A stretch of 64,000 bases of DNA from an uncultured Bacteroidales bacterium (GCA_937877455.1 CALFIU010000044.1:1-64000), one strand, 5' to 3'; shown: positions 8,392 to 17,382, numbered from the stretch's first letter. The notes: generated by a model not told the origin, from the letters alone. Numbers and translations are program-made.

Positions 8392-11106
8392 TTACAATGT
8401 AAAAATGTTGAAATTTTCGTCAATGTTTCCTATTGCAAGATATTTATTTGAGTTGCTCATGCAAATTGTTTTTGGTAAAAATTTTTCTTCAATTTCTTTA
8501 ATTTTTTGATTGTTTTTTGTGCTAAATATTCTTATTTTTCTGTCATCGCAAATGGCGGCAATGTAATTGTTATTTATTTTTATTTCGGGTATTTCGTATG
8601 GTAAATTTATTGGTTTTTCGTCGGTTGAAATTCTTATGTTATAGATGTTTATGCGTCCTTCGTTGTCGCTAAAGTAAAGTTTTCCAGCTTCGCTCGATAG
8701 AGCCATTGATGTTATTTCTGTTTTTGTGTTTGATTGAATTTTTAGTATCTCGGCCAAAACATTGATTCTAAATACTTTGATGTTGTTTGAAAAATCTTTT
8801 CCTGCTACGTATTGCATGTCGGGTGATATTGTCATCATTCTAAAATCGTTGATTACTTTGTTAATAACACGACTACGTAAATCTATTTTATAAATTGAAA
8901 AATTATCCGACACAAAAAGTATTTCGTTGTTAAATGGATGAAAAAACATTTTTTTTGCCTCGCCAGTAAAGTTGGTAATGGCAGCATAATGTGTTATTTT
9001 TTCGTCAATAATATTCATTATTGTTAACTTTCTGCTACCGCCAAGTGCTATGAATTTTGTGTTTCTACTTATTGCTGCGCAAGTTACGTTTTCTTCTCCA
9101 TAGTGTATGCGTTTCCAATCTGATGTTCTAAAAATTGAGTAACCACGTGGATTTTCGCATGTAATTGCGTATTCGTCATCGTTGCTAAAAACAATTTCTG
9201 ATGTTCCACTTTCTGCAATTTTTATGTTTTTTGATGCTGATTTAGAGGTTTCTGTTTTTTCTTGCAAATTTGGTTGGTTTTCATTGTTTTCCAACTTTGT
9301 TGCCAAACGCATATAATTTTTATAGTTTTCTATGTCCGCTTGACTTTTGCAGATTTCAGCAATTGTTTTATAAATCTCGTTTTTGTTGGCGATGTTATTT
9401 TTAATGGCATTTTTAAAGTTTTCTAATGCGTCTTGTGGTCTTTTTTGTATAAGGCAAACCACCCCATAGTTGTAATATGCATCAGCATTTTTGGGGTTAA
9501 TGGATATTATTTTTTGACAATCGGAAATTACGTTTTTAAAATTGCCGAGGTTGCCGTATGCACATGCACGACGTAGATATGCAATTTCGTTTTGGTTGTC
9601 GGTTTCCAAAATTTTATTGCATGTTTCTATTAGTTTTTTCCAATTTGCATTTTTATAGTATGTTTCCATTTCGTCAACAAGCAGTTTTGATTCTTTTTCT
9701 TCAACTTCCTCAGGTGTAGGGGCGGGTAGGGGGTCTTGAGACAAATTGTTTGTTAACGGTGGCAATTTTGTTGTTTCAATATTTTGTGTGTATGGTGTTT
9801 CGTTATATTTTATCAATATTTCTGTTGTTTGTTGCTGTTTTGTAGGTTTTATTTCGGTTTTAACAACTTCAGTTTCAAGTTGTTCCAATTCAATTATATC
9901 TTCATCATCGTCATAATTTCCAGCAACTTGCAATTTTTGTTTTGCTTTTGTTGTTTTTTGAGTTTTTACTGGAATTGGTTCTGTATTATTAATTTTTATT
10001 GTAGTGTTATCTGTAGATGTTTTTATAATTGGCTTTTGTTGAGCAACTATTTCATTTTCAGTTTGCAGTGTTGTTGCATTTTCTTTTTCAAACGATTTTG
10101 AATTTATTTCGGCAAGAAAATCGCTTTCGCTTTTATTTTCTGGTTTTTGAGGCAAATAATTTTCACGATAGTTTTGAGACGCGAGTATAACGGCTTGCGA
10201 ATAATTCCACATTGGTATTTCCGTAAGAGTTTTTACGGTGTTAAATTTTTGCAACGAAGTATTGTCGTCGGTAATATTAAAAATTATTTGAGCAATGTGT
10301 TTACAACAACTTTCAGGATATTTTATAATCTGTTCTTCAGCAAAATGAATAACTATCCAACCAGCGTTAGAAAAAAACATATCGTGATTTGCTCTTGTGT
10401 ATATGGATTGGTAGTCTTTTTTATTAATATAATCTTGAGGATGATGAGTATCAAGAAGATACGGTATATCTATTTCTATGTCGATATATAGTTTTAAGTC
10501 AGAATTTGCTACTATATAATTTGGTGTAAATTGATTGTTATTTAAATTTTGTTCCAATGTATAGTTAATTAATATGTTGTCGGGAAAGAAATTTTTTAGT
10601 GTTTTGTAAAAATAGTTAAAATATTTTGTTTTTGTGTTATGAGCCGAAATAAGCGATGTGTTTGTAATTATCAAGTTTTCAATTACTTTTTTACGTCGAT
10701 ATTCTGTTAATGCAACGGGATCTGTGTTTTTGGTTTCAATATCTTTTCGTTCACCACATTCTTTAACATATCGCTGCATCAACAACTCGAATTTTTGATT
10801 TTCTTTTTCGTTAGTTGTTGATTTTATTTTATTTTTAATAGTTTCAAAAACTGTTGCAGATGCCGAAATACAGAAAAGTGTTAACAAAACAACTTTAATA
10901 CCCCACATTGACTCTATTGGTGAAAATTTATAAGTTATTGATAGTATTATAGTTATAATACATATAGTAAGAGCAACATAATGCTCTTTTAAAATCTTAG
11001 GTTGCTGTGGTTTAATAGGAGTAGGCGGCATTGGTATAAAACTTTTTTGAGCCGCAATTATCCTTTCTGGTATTATATCTATTGGATAGTTTTCGTATTT
11101 ATTCAT
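8392..11106 (-). CDS. Membrane-anchored nuclease-like domain fused to TPR and WD40-like repeats
   Basis: A 904-residue multidomain protein. Residues about 42-60 and 66-85 are two membrane helices. Residues about 105-275 resemble a PD-(D/E)XK-type endonuclease-like domain: FTPNYIVA (193-200), LYIDIEIDIPY (206-216) and GWIVIHFAEEQI (249-260), a pattern I associate with DUF2726-like or restriction-endonuclease-like domains in cyanobacteria and Bacteroidetes. The usual PD is PN here (195-196). A Gln/Lys/Thr-rich linker follows, then TPR repeats (about 480-590), then a WD40-like propeller to the end. It is transcribed alone, divergent from the actin-like gene, with a terminator behind it. Function unknown; a scaffold or membrane-tethered nucleic-acid-binding role is a guess. 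Confidence 0.6.
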   Translation of the reverse strand: MNKYENYPIDIIPERIIAAQKSFIPMPPTPIKPQQPKILKEHYVALTICIITIILSITYKFSPIESMWGIKVVLLTLFCISASATVFETIKNKIKSTTNEKENQKFELLMQRYVKECGERKDIETKNTDPVALTEYRRKKVIENLIITNTSLISAHNTKTKYFNYFYKTLKNFFPDNILINYTLEQNLNNNQFTPNYIVANSDLKLYIDIEIDIPYLLDTHHPQDYINKKDYQSIYTRANHDMFFSNAGWIVIHFAEEQIIKYPESCCKHIAQIIFNITDDNTSLQKFNTVKTLTEIPMWNYSQAVILASQNYRENYLPQKPENKSESDFLAEINSKSFEKENATTLQTENEIVAQQKPIIKTSTDNTTIKINNTEPIPVKTQKTTKAKQKLQVAGNYDDDEDIIELEQLETEVVKTEIKPTKQQQTTEILIKYNETPYTQNIETTKLPPLTNNLSQDPLPAPTPEEVEEKESKLLVDEMETYYKNANWKKLIETCNKILETDNQNEIAYLRRACAYGNLGNFKNVISDCQKIISINPKNADAYYNYGVVCLIQKRPQDALENFKNAIKNNIANKNEIYKTIAEICKSQADIENYKNYMRLATKLENNENQPNLQEKTETSKSASKNIKIAESGTSEIVFSNDDEYAITCENPRGYSIFRTSDWKRIHYGEENVTCAAISRNTKFIALGGSRKLTIMNIIDEKITHYAAITNFTGEAKKMFFHPFNNEILFVSDNFSIYKIDLRSRVINKVINDFRMMTISPDMQYVAGKDFSNNIKVFRINVLAEILKIQSNTKTEITSMALSSEAGKLYFSDNEGRINIYNIRISTDEKPINLPYEIPEIKINNNYIAAICDDRKIRIFSTKNNQKIKEIEEKFLPKTICMSNSNKYLAIGNIDENFNIFTL

Positions 11107-11242
11107 TTTACTATAATTTTATAAGAGATTATACAAATATTGTGCAAAACATATCATTTAGAAAAAAAATGTAAAATTTAGTTGTTTGGCTTAGGTTTTG
11201 CAGTGCATTTGAAAAAGAAACTAAAAAATACAAAAATATAAA

Positions 11243-12292
11243 ATGATAACGAGTTATAGTTTTCCAAGTGTTTTTGAACATAACAATTCAGATCTTTCGA
11301 TGGTTTCGCAAGACCTTTTAAATGGCTTGCGTATATTCATTGATGATGTACCATATATTGTTGGTAATCTTGCCCTTACTGAAGGTGGTTCGCCACACAG
11401 AACAGTTAATGCAGCCCCAACAGAAATAGATTATAAGATACTTTTCAAGGCAGCATTGTTGCTTGCTTCGTATAAAAACAATAGACCTTTGACTATAACA
11501 ACTGGTTTTCCATTGAGTACATATCAGGTTAATAAAAATATTACACCTGAATTGCTTCAAAAAACTCATAAAATTGATTTTGACCTTTCTACTTTTACCA
11601 ACAAAGGTCGTTCGGAAATGAAAGTTGACGTGGTTTCGGTTGAAATTATTCCCGAAATTCTTGGAAATATTGTAGCTTTGCGACAAGGAGAAACCAAGGC
11701 TTCTGGAAACTTTTTTGTGGTAAGTCTTGGATTTGGTACGTGTGAAGCTGTTCTCAGTACAGAAAATGGTATGGTTCAACGTACTGCTCTTAGCGTTCCG
11801 GGGTTGCAATATGCAATAAGTTTGTTTATCAAGGAATTGGGGTTGCAATATTCGCTTGGTCTTAAAAATGAACGTCAGATTGAGCAAGCGTTCATGAGCA
11901 ATTTTATTATTCTAAATCGTAAAAAAATCGACATTCTTGACATTCGTCGTAATGTTTTGAATATGTATTACAGAGATGTAATTTCTCCAAATTTCCGTCG
12001 TACTTTTACAGATGCCGATTTTACAAAAGCAAGTAAAATGTACATTACTGGTGGTGGTGCTCTTTATATGGAACTTATTGAAAATTTTTACAAAGAATTT
12101 GAAGGTATATTGAATATCGAAGTAGTTGAAAATCCATTGACATTAACTTCGCTTGGATATTGTCTTAATTCTGTGAAGTCTAACGGCGGCGACACAAATA
12201 CAGCCGTTGGTATAGATATGGGTAATTCTAATACAGTTATTACTCAATACGAAGATGTAGATATTGATTCTGGTAGCCTTAGATTTAAATAA
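11243..12292 (+). CDS. Circularly permuted actin-like (ParM/StbA-type) protein
   Basis: A 349-residue protein with all the hallmarks of ParM/Alp-type actin-like ATPases but in rotated order. The protein begins with ITSYSFPSVFE, which in ParM-like proteins comes after the first beta hairpin. The phosphate-2 region is FVVSLGFGTCEAVL (about 158-171) and the adenosine motif is MYITGGGALY (266-275). The phosphate-1 motif VGIDMGNSNTVI (322-333), normally at the N-terminus, is at the C-terminus. Joining C- to N-terminus restores the normal order. The phosphate-2 motif has Ser where the catalytic or metal-binding Asp (DxG) is expected. The frame is closed on both sides, so this is not an obvious artefact. 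A cytoskeletal or segregation filament is possible; a nucleotide-binding sensor is an alternative. Confidence 0.7.
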   Translation: MITSYSFPSVFEHNNSDLSMVSQDLLNGLRIFIDDVPYIVGNLALTEGGSPHRTVNAAPTEIDYKILFKAALLLASYKNNRPLTITTGFPLSTYQVNKNITPELLQKTHKIDFDLSTFTNKGRSEMKVDVVSVEIIPEILGNIVALRQGETKASGNFFVVSLGFGTCEAVLSTENGMVQRTALSVPGLQYAISLFIKELGLQYSLGLKNERQIEQAFMSNFIILNRKKIDILDIRRNVLNMYYRDVISPNFRRTFTDADFTKASKMYITGGGALYMELIENFYKEFEGILNIEVVENPLTLTSLGYCLNSVKSNGGDTNTAVGIDMGNSNTVITQYEDVDIDSGSLRFK

Positions 12293-12321
12293 GGATAGTT
12301 TAAATTTTATTCATAATGCTG

Positions 12322-12357
12322 CGGAATGGAGAATGATAAGTTCTCTGTTCCGTTTTT
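12322..12357 (+). terminator. Intrinsic terminator after the actin-like gene
   Basis: CGGAATGGAGAA pairs with TTCTCTGTTCCG (12 bp including two wobble pairs) around a 7-base loop and is followed by TTTTT. It lies 29 bases past the stop codon. Confidence 0.75.
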
Positions 12358-12403
12358 GATTTTGGGTAATAAAAATTTTTTTTTATAAATTATAAAAAAA
12401 TAT

Positions 12404-13075
12404 ATGAATTTTTTTGTTGGCGGCATTGATACCGATTGCGGAAAAACAGCGGTTACAGCTTTGATTTCAAAATATCTTTTGTCTATTGGATATACGGTAA
12501 TTACTCAAAAACCAGTACAAACTGGATGCGAAAAAGTGGCAGATGACATAAAATTTCATCGCAAAACCGAAGGTAGAAATTTTTTAGAGGAAGATTATAA
12601 TGGTTTGACTTGTAGATATTTATTTAAATATCCTGCATCTCCGCATCTTTCTGCTATGATGGAAAATGTTAAAATTGATCCTCAACTTATTTTTAATGAT
12701 TCACAAGCTCTTCAATCAAAATATCAGGTTGTTTTAACAGAAGGAGCAGGTGGTCTTTATGTACCTCTTTATGGTGATTATTATACTATAGATTATATAA
12801 AAAATTATAACTTAAATCTTGTTTTGGTAACTTCATCAAAGCTTGGAAGTATCAATCATGCTTTGCTTAGTATTGAAGCATGTAAAGCGAGAGCAATAAA
12901 TTTACATTCTGTAATTTACAATTATCTTCCAAATTGGGACAAAGTTATATCGCCCGAAAGTGAAAAACGAATTGAACAGTTTGCGCATAAAATGTATCCA
13001 AATTCTAAGTTTTATGCTGTTCCTACTGTTGATAATTTTGAAAACAAAATAGTTGAATTTAAAGATTTTATATAA
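12404..13075 (+). CDS. bioD: Dethiobiotin synthetase
   Basis: BioD makes dethiobiotin from 7,8-diaminopelargonate, CO2 and ATP, the penultimate step of biotin synthesis. The 223-residue length is normal for the family. The modified P-loop GIDTDCGKTAV (7-17), KPVQTGC (36-42) and the EGAGGLYVP loop (113-121) are all present. No other biotin gene is in the window, so the gene is separated from bioA/bioB/bioF. It follows the terminator of the actin-like gene and ends convergently, overlapping the DUF5691 gene by 8 bases. Cytoplasmic. Confidence 0.9.
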   Translation: MNFFVGGIDTDCGKTAVTALISKYLLSIGYTVITQKPVQTGCEKVADDIKFHRKTEGRNFLEEDYNGLTCRYLFKYPASPHLSAMMENVKIDPQLIFNDSQALQSKYQVVLTEGAGGLYVPLYGDYYTIDYIKNYNLNLVLVTSSKLGSINHALLSIEACKARAINLHSVIYNYLPNWDKVISPESEKRIEQFAHKMYPNSKFYAVPTVDNFENKIVEFKDFI

Positions 13076-14219
13076 TAAAATCTTTGTTAATGATATTTAA
13101 ATATACTAATATTTTTGCAACAAAAACGTTGTTTATATTTCCACTATTGTTTCTGTAATAATTTTCTAAAAAATATTGAGATTTTGAATTTAATATTACA
13201 GAAATTTTTTGAGCAAAGTTATCTGTTTTTATTGTAAATGGGCTGTTTAAAATAAAATTTAAGAATTTTTCAGAAAAATTTTGTTTCCATTTATCTTTAT
13301 TTATTACAGAAAATTCGTGTGCGAAAAAAAAATTGGTTTCATCGTTTTGTTTTTCAACATCAAATGAGTAACTTAAGTTTTCGAGTTGTTCTGAAGTTAA
13401 AATATTAAGATATTTTATTATTATTTTTTTGTTATCAATGCATATTTTTTCTGCTTTTTCTGGGGTTAATCTTTCGTTATATTCTTTTATTTTGTTTTTT
13501 GCAAAAATTGATATTTTTGTAGAAGTATCATTTTCGGCAATATTTTCTATAAATTGAAGGTCATAATTGTCAGAAATTTTTATGTTTTGCAAAAAATCAA
13601 TTTTATTTTTGATAGTTTCTTTATGCCAATTTTTTTCTAAGTATTGTAAGTAATTTTTTATGTTGGCCATTTTCATTGCTTTAAGCATTTTAATTTGGTT
13701 TTCGTGTGATGCTGTATCCCATTTTAAATCAGATATTTTCATTACTTTTACCAACCATTTGCCTCTATTGCCAAGCAATTTCCAAATAAGCATTCGACTC
13801 ATCAAAAATTTATGGTTATCTTGTAATAAAAATTTATTTACAAACAATGGTATGTAGCTGTAAGGCAAAACTTGTTTCTTGTTTTCAAAAATTTTAAGCA
13901 TGTGGTTTAATAGTATGCTTTTTTTTTCGTTCATAAGATAAACTAATCGTTCTGCGTTGTTGATGCTTATAAAATTTTGTTCTTCTTTTACTTCTGGTGG
14001 CAAATAATGGGTTTCGTTATATTTTTCTGGACAAAAACCACTTTGCGCAGAACAAATATTTATTGCGAGTAGTTTTAAAAATTTATCTTCATTATCGCAT
14101 TTTTGTGCTAAAATTTTATCTGTATATGGTTTTATCCATTTAGGAAACTCTATTTGTTCTATTTTTGTTGTTGATGTGCCAAGGGCAGCAATGTTAATTA
14201 GTTGTTCAATAGTTTTCAT
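13068..14219 (-). CDS. DUF5691-like protein
   Basis: A 383-residue, helix-rich cytoplasmic protein. The N-terminal AALGTST, the central RGKWLVKVM segment (about 152-160) and the following LKWDTASHENQ are features I associate with DUF5691, where LLGT and a G-RG-WL motif recur. DUF5691 genes usually stand next to SWIM zinc-finger, MoxR ATPase and VWA genes. Here the upstream neighbour, overlapping by 14 bases, is a SWIM-protein relative without its finger, which supports the call; MoxR and VWA genes are absent. The gene is the last of the panB-FKBP operon. Very low G+C and Lys/Asn-rich composition. Function unknown. Confidence 0.5.
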   Translation of the reverse strand: MKTIEQLINIAALGTSTTKIEQIEFPKWIKPYTDKILAQKCDNEDKFLKLLAINICSAQSGFCPEKYNETHYLPPEVKEEQNFISINNAERLVYLMNEKKSILLNHMLKIFENKKQVLPYSYIPLFVNKFLLQDNHKFLMSRMLIWKLLGNRGKWLVKVMKISDLKWDTASHENQIKMLKAMKMANIKNYLQYLEKNWHKETIKNKIDFLQNIKISDNYDLQFIENIAENDTSTKISIFAKNKIKEYNERLTPEKAEKICIDNKKIIIKYLNILTSEQLENLSYSFDVEKQNDETNFFFAHEFSVINKDKWKQNFSEKFLNFILNSPFTIKTDNFAQKISVILNSKSQYFLENYYRNNSGNINNVFVAKILVYLNIINKDFII

Positions 14220-15174
14220 CTGTTATAAAATAGTATGAATTATTAGCCCAAATGGAAATTATTTCTACTTCAAAATCTTTTAGATTTACAAAGCATGAAA
14301 AAAAGTTGTTCCCTGTTGCGGATAATATTTTTGCTGTTTTTAATTTGTTGTTAATCAAGTATATTATATTTTTATCCATGTCGGCTAAAGCATATTTCCC
14401 ATTTTTGCAAACTATAAAAACATCAGTTATTATCAATGGAATGTTATCCATAAAAGGGTTATCTGTTAATGCTTTTTTATATATTTTTATAACTTTATTA
14501 ATTCCTGAATAAGCTTTGGGCGAAAAAAAATCCTGTGTTATGTCTTTATTTTTGTATAAAACTCTCATTGAATGAATCCCAGGATAAAAATAAAAATCGG
14601 CATTAACGTATGTACCAGGAATAAAGATTGTTTCTTGATATTTGGAATCTTTAAAATATTGTATAAAAAAAGCAATTCTATTTGATTTTTTTCCAATAAA
14701 CCATGTTTTTTTGTACGATATTTCATTTGTTTGTCCGTGTTGACAAGCTAAAACAAACCATAAATCTGTAACTGGTTGATTATTAAAAATCTGTTGTTGC
14801 GGTGTTGTTACGCCAGCCAACGTTAATAGTTCGTATTGCCAATTAGTTGGCTGTTGGTTTATTGTTTTTATTCCGTTACAAATAAGATAAATTTTTGTTA
14901 TTATTGATGTTATTTTATATTTCCAATTATCACTATTGAAATCCAATTCAGCGAGTTTTGATGTCATTGTTGCCAACCCTTGCGCTTGAAAGTCTATTAA
15001 TCTGCGACAAACTTGTGATATTTCTTCTTTTTGGTTTTCTATGTTATAAAGTCCCATTCGCAAAAAATCTTTAAGTTTTGAAATTAAAAAGTCCGCACCA
15101 GCTATTATGTTGTTAAGCCTTTCTGTAGATACTCTTTTTTCTATTTCATTGCTTTGATTTTCTGTTGGATTCAT
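14206..15174 (-). CDS. SWIM-protein-like C-terminal domain, zinc finger missing
   Basis: A 322-residue protein when started at the ATG at 15172-15174. An in-frame ATG 60 bases upstream would overlap the preceding FKBP gene and adds 20 unlikely residues. Residues about 15-80 match the part of SWIM zinc-finger proteins after the finger: ERLNNIIAGADFLISKLKDF, then LRMGL, then RRLIDFQAQGLATM. The second half carries strand-rich segments (WFIGKK, FIPGTYVNADFYFYPG) also found in those proteins. The CxC...CxH SWIM finger itself is not encoded here or directly upstream. It is paired with DUF5691, its usual partner. Either the N-terminal half was lost or this is a finger-less branch of the family. Function unknown. 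Confidence 0.45.
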   Translation of the reverse strand: MNPTENQSNEIEKRVSTERLNNIIAGADFLISKLKDFLRMGLYNIENQKEEISQVCRRLIDFQAQGLATMTSKLAELDFNSDNWKYKITSIITKIYLICNGIKTINQQPTNWQYELLTLAGVTTPQQQIFNNQPVTDLWFVLACQHGQTNEISYKKTWFIGKKSNRIAFFIQYFKDSKYQETIFIPGTYVNADFYFYPGIHSMRVLYKNKDITQDFFSPKAYSGINKVIKIYKKALTDNPFMDNIPLIITDVFIVCKNGKYALADMDKNIIYLINNKLKTAKILSATGNNFFSCFVNLKDFEVEIISIWANNSYYFITDENY

Positions 15175-15190
15175 ACTTAGTATTAGTTGT

Positions 15191-15646
15191 TTAGTTGGCT
15201 GCAAATGTAAAGACAAGTGTACTATATGGTTCAATAATCCCTACTCGTTGTTTTCCGTAAGCTTTTTTATATGGGATTAGTAAAATACCTTCGCTGCCTT
15301 TTTTTATTTGTTGCAAAGCTATTTTCCAACCACTGATTAATGAATTATCTCCATATACCACTTGCATTACATTGTTGTAGGCAAATGTTACTACATTTTC
15401 GAGTGTTTGACCAGAATATGTTATTGTTACAATGTCTTCGTTGGAATAATTTTCTGTTCCTTCTTCGGTTAAGTAGAGATATATTCCATCGTAGTTTACA
15501 AAACAAGTATCACCATATTTGCTTAGAAATTTTTCAATTGCCTCGTTTTCGGCATCGCGACCATCAGCTTCTTTGCTACAAGATGTGTTTATTATAGCAA
15601 TTATACTTAGAAAAAATAATAGTATAGTATTAATTTTTTTTGTCAT
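15191..15646 (-). CDS. FKBP-type peptidyl-prolyl isomerase lipoprotein (short)
   Basis: A 151-residue lipoprotein: lipobox INTSC with Cys23, followed by acidic residues. Residues about 65-150 form one FKBP domain with the ISGWKIALQQIKKGSEGILLI core and the PYKKAYG loop. Such proteins catalyse cis-trans isomerisation of X-Pro bonds during folding outside the inner membrane. The usual YxGxxxDGxxFD entry is reduced to ITYSGQTLENVVTF, so catalytic activity may be weak. It lies 1 base downstream of the longer FKBP gene, in the panB operon. Confidence 0.75.
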   Translation of the reverse strand: MTKKINTILLFFLSIIAIINTSCSKEADGRDAENEAIEKFLSKYGDTCFVNYDGIYLYLTEEGTENYSNEDIVTITYSGQTLENVVTFAYNNVMQVVYGDNSLISGWKIALQQIKKGSEGILLIPYKKAYGKQRVGIIEPYSTLVFTFAAN

Positions 15647-15647
15647 T

Positions 15648-16505
15648 TTATTTAAAATCTAACAATTCTATTTCAAAAAGTAGTGTGCAATATGGTGGAA
15701 TAATTCCTTTTTGTCCTTTTGCTCCGTATGCAAGCCTAAACGGAATAATAAATTGGCTTTTTTCTCCTTTTTTCATTGTTGCAATTGCAAATTCCCAACC
15801 CTGAATTACTAAATTTTGTCCCAGTTGAAATTTTAGAGGTTTACCTCGTTTATAACTGTTGTCAAATTCCAATCCATCGAGAAAAGTGCCTACATAGTTG
15901 ACATTTACAAATTTATTCGCGGCTGTTTCTTTGCCTTGTCCTTCTTTTAGTATTATTTTATAAATGCCATTATCAAAATGTTTTGCTTGTATGCCTTCTC
16001 GTTCTAAATAACTGCGTATCAACATTTTTTCTTGTGCTACCATTCTGTTTTCAAGTTCGAGAAGTTGGTTTTCAAAATCTTCTTTGGCTATAATGTTTTC
16101 GCATTTTACGTAAAATGTAAGTTGTTCTCCTTTTTTTATGAAGTCTGGTGGTGTTGTGGCGCATGATATGTTGTAAAATTTTTCAGCATCAACTTTTATT
16201 ATCATACTATCGCCTTTGTGTATTTTCGTCAAGCCCTCTTCTATGCAACCTTGCATTTCTTCTTCGGGGCATCCCATTGTAAAATTTTCGGCAACTTCTT
16301 TGCTATTGAAAAGTAACGAATCGTTTGAATTATAGTATTTTACGTTTATAATCCAAACGTCTCCTGGGTTTGCTGTTGTGCTGTCGGGGTTTTGATTTAT
16401 ATAGCAATATTCCACACCAGAGGGTAATGTTTTAAATTCTAAACTGTTGTTACAACTTGCTAATAATGTGACAATTGCTATAAGTGTTTGTGTAAACTTG
16501 TTCAT
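15648..16505 (-). CDS. FKBP-type peptidyl-prolyl isomerase lipoprotein (long)
   Basis: A 285-residue lipoprotein started at the ATG at 16503-16505, which gives a clean signal peptide with lipobox LLASC (Cys18). A start 30 bases upstream would overlap panB. Residues about 40-140 look like a degenerate FKBP fold (GDVWIINVKYYN, GDSMIIKV). Residues about 185-285 are a canonical FKBP domain: VNVNYVGTFLDGLEFDNSYK, IQGWEFAIATMKKGEKSQF and IPFRLAYGAKG, with an IPPYCTLLFEIELLDF end. It should act as a periplasmic or outer-membrane-anchored proline isomerase. It starts 10 bases after panB and is followed directly by the short FKBP gene. Confidence 0.8.
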   Translation of the reverse strand: MNKFTQTLIAIVTLLASCNNSLEFKTLPSGVEYCYINQNPDSTTANPGDVWIINVKYYNSNDSLLFNSKEVAENFTMGCPEEEMQGCIEEGLTKIHKGDSMIIKVDAEKFYNISCATTPPDFIKKGEQLTFYVKCENIIAKEDFENQLLELENRMVAQEKMLIRSYLEREGIQAKHFDNGIYKIILKEGQGKETAANKFVNVNYVGTFLDGLEFDNSYKRGKPLKFQLGQNLVIQGWEFAIATMKKGEKSQFIIPFRLAYGAKGQKGIIPPYCTLLFEIELLDFK

Positions 16506-16515
16506 AATCAAACAA

Positions 16516-17331
16516 TTAATATTGTTCTTGAGCATTTGGAAAATCGCCAGATTTTACGTCTTTTGAGTAGTTGTTAATAGCCGTTCTAATTTGTTCTGCT
16601 ATGTTGGAATATTTTCGGAGAAATTTTGGTTTAAAACCTTCGTTAATTCCTAAAACATCTTGAAAAACAAGTACTTGACCATCGCAAACATTGCCGGCTC
16701 CTATTCCTATTGTTGGAATTTGTAGGCTTTGGGTAACTTTTTCGGCGAGTTGCGTTGGTATTTTTTCAAGTACAACGGAAAAGCAACCAAGTTTTTCTGC
16801 CAAGAGTGCATTTTGAAGAAGTATTTCTGCTTCTGCGTCTTCTTTTGCACGTAGTCCGTAGCCACCAAATTTGTTTATGCTTTGTGGTGTAAGTCCAAGA
16901 TGTGCCATTATTGGTATTCCTGTGGCGAGTATTGCCTTGTATGATTCTTCTATCTCTTTACCACCTTCTATTTTAACAGCTTGAGCACCTGTTCGTTTCA
17001 TTATTTCCACGGCATTTTTCGATGCTTCACGTGCATCGCCTTGATATGTTCCAAATGGCATGTCAACTACCACCATGGCACGTTTACATCCGCGTACTAC
17101 CGATGCAGCGTAGATAATCATTTCGTCGAGAGTTATTGGCAGTGTGGTTTCATAACCAGCCATTACGTTGGCAGCAGAATCGCCAACAAGTACTGCATCA
17201 ATGCTTGTGGAGTCGAGTATTTTGGCCGAAGAATAGTCGTAGCAGGTTACCATCGCTATTTTTTGACCATTTTGTTTCATTTGTTTTAATGTGTTTACGG
17301 TTACTTTTATGGTTTCGTTGTATATTGACAT
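16516..17331 (-). CDS. panB: 3-methyl-2-oxobutanoate hydroxymethyltransferase
   Basis: PanB transfers a hydroxymethyl group from methylene-tetrahydrofolate to alpha-ketoisovalerate to form ketopantoate, the first step of pantothenate and coenzyme A synthesis. The 271 residues include MVTCYDYSSAKILD, the metal ligands Asp51 in VLVGDSAANVM and Asp90 in MVVVDMPFGTYQ, the catalytic Glu in VVLEKIP, and the PTIGIGAG motif near 205. It heads an operon with two FKBP lipoprotein genes. No other pantothenate gene is visible. Cytoplasmic, probably decameric as in the family. Confidence 0.93.
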   Translation of the reverse strand: MSIYNETIKVTVNTLKQMKQNGQKIAMVTCYDYSSAKILDSTSIDAVLVGDSAANVMAGYETTLPITLDEMIIYAASVVRGCKRAMVVVDMPFGTYQGDAREASKNAVEIMKRTGAQAVKIEGGKEIEESYKAILATGIPIMAHLGLTPQSINKFGGYGLRAKEDAEAEILLQNALLAEKLGCFSVVLEKIPTQLAEKVTQSLQIPTIGIGAGNVCDGQVLVFQDVLGINEGFKPKFLRKYSNIAEQIRTAINNYSKDVKSGDFPNAQEQY

Positions 17332-17382
17332 TTTTTTATTTATTTTGTTTAACAGAAAACCTTATTTTTTAACATTTATTTG

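Noticed and set aside
9140..9160. CACGTGG motif within the WD40-like part
   Set aside because: Coding sequence with no symmetry beyond six bases.
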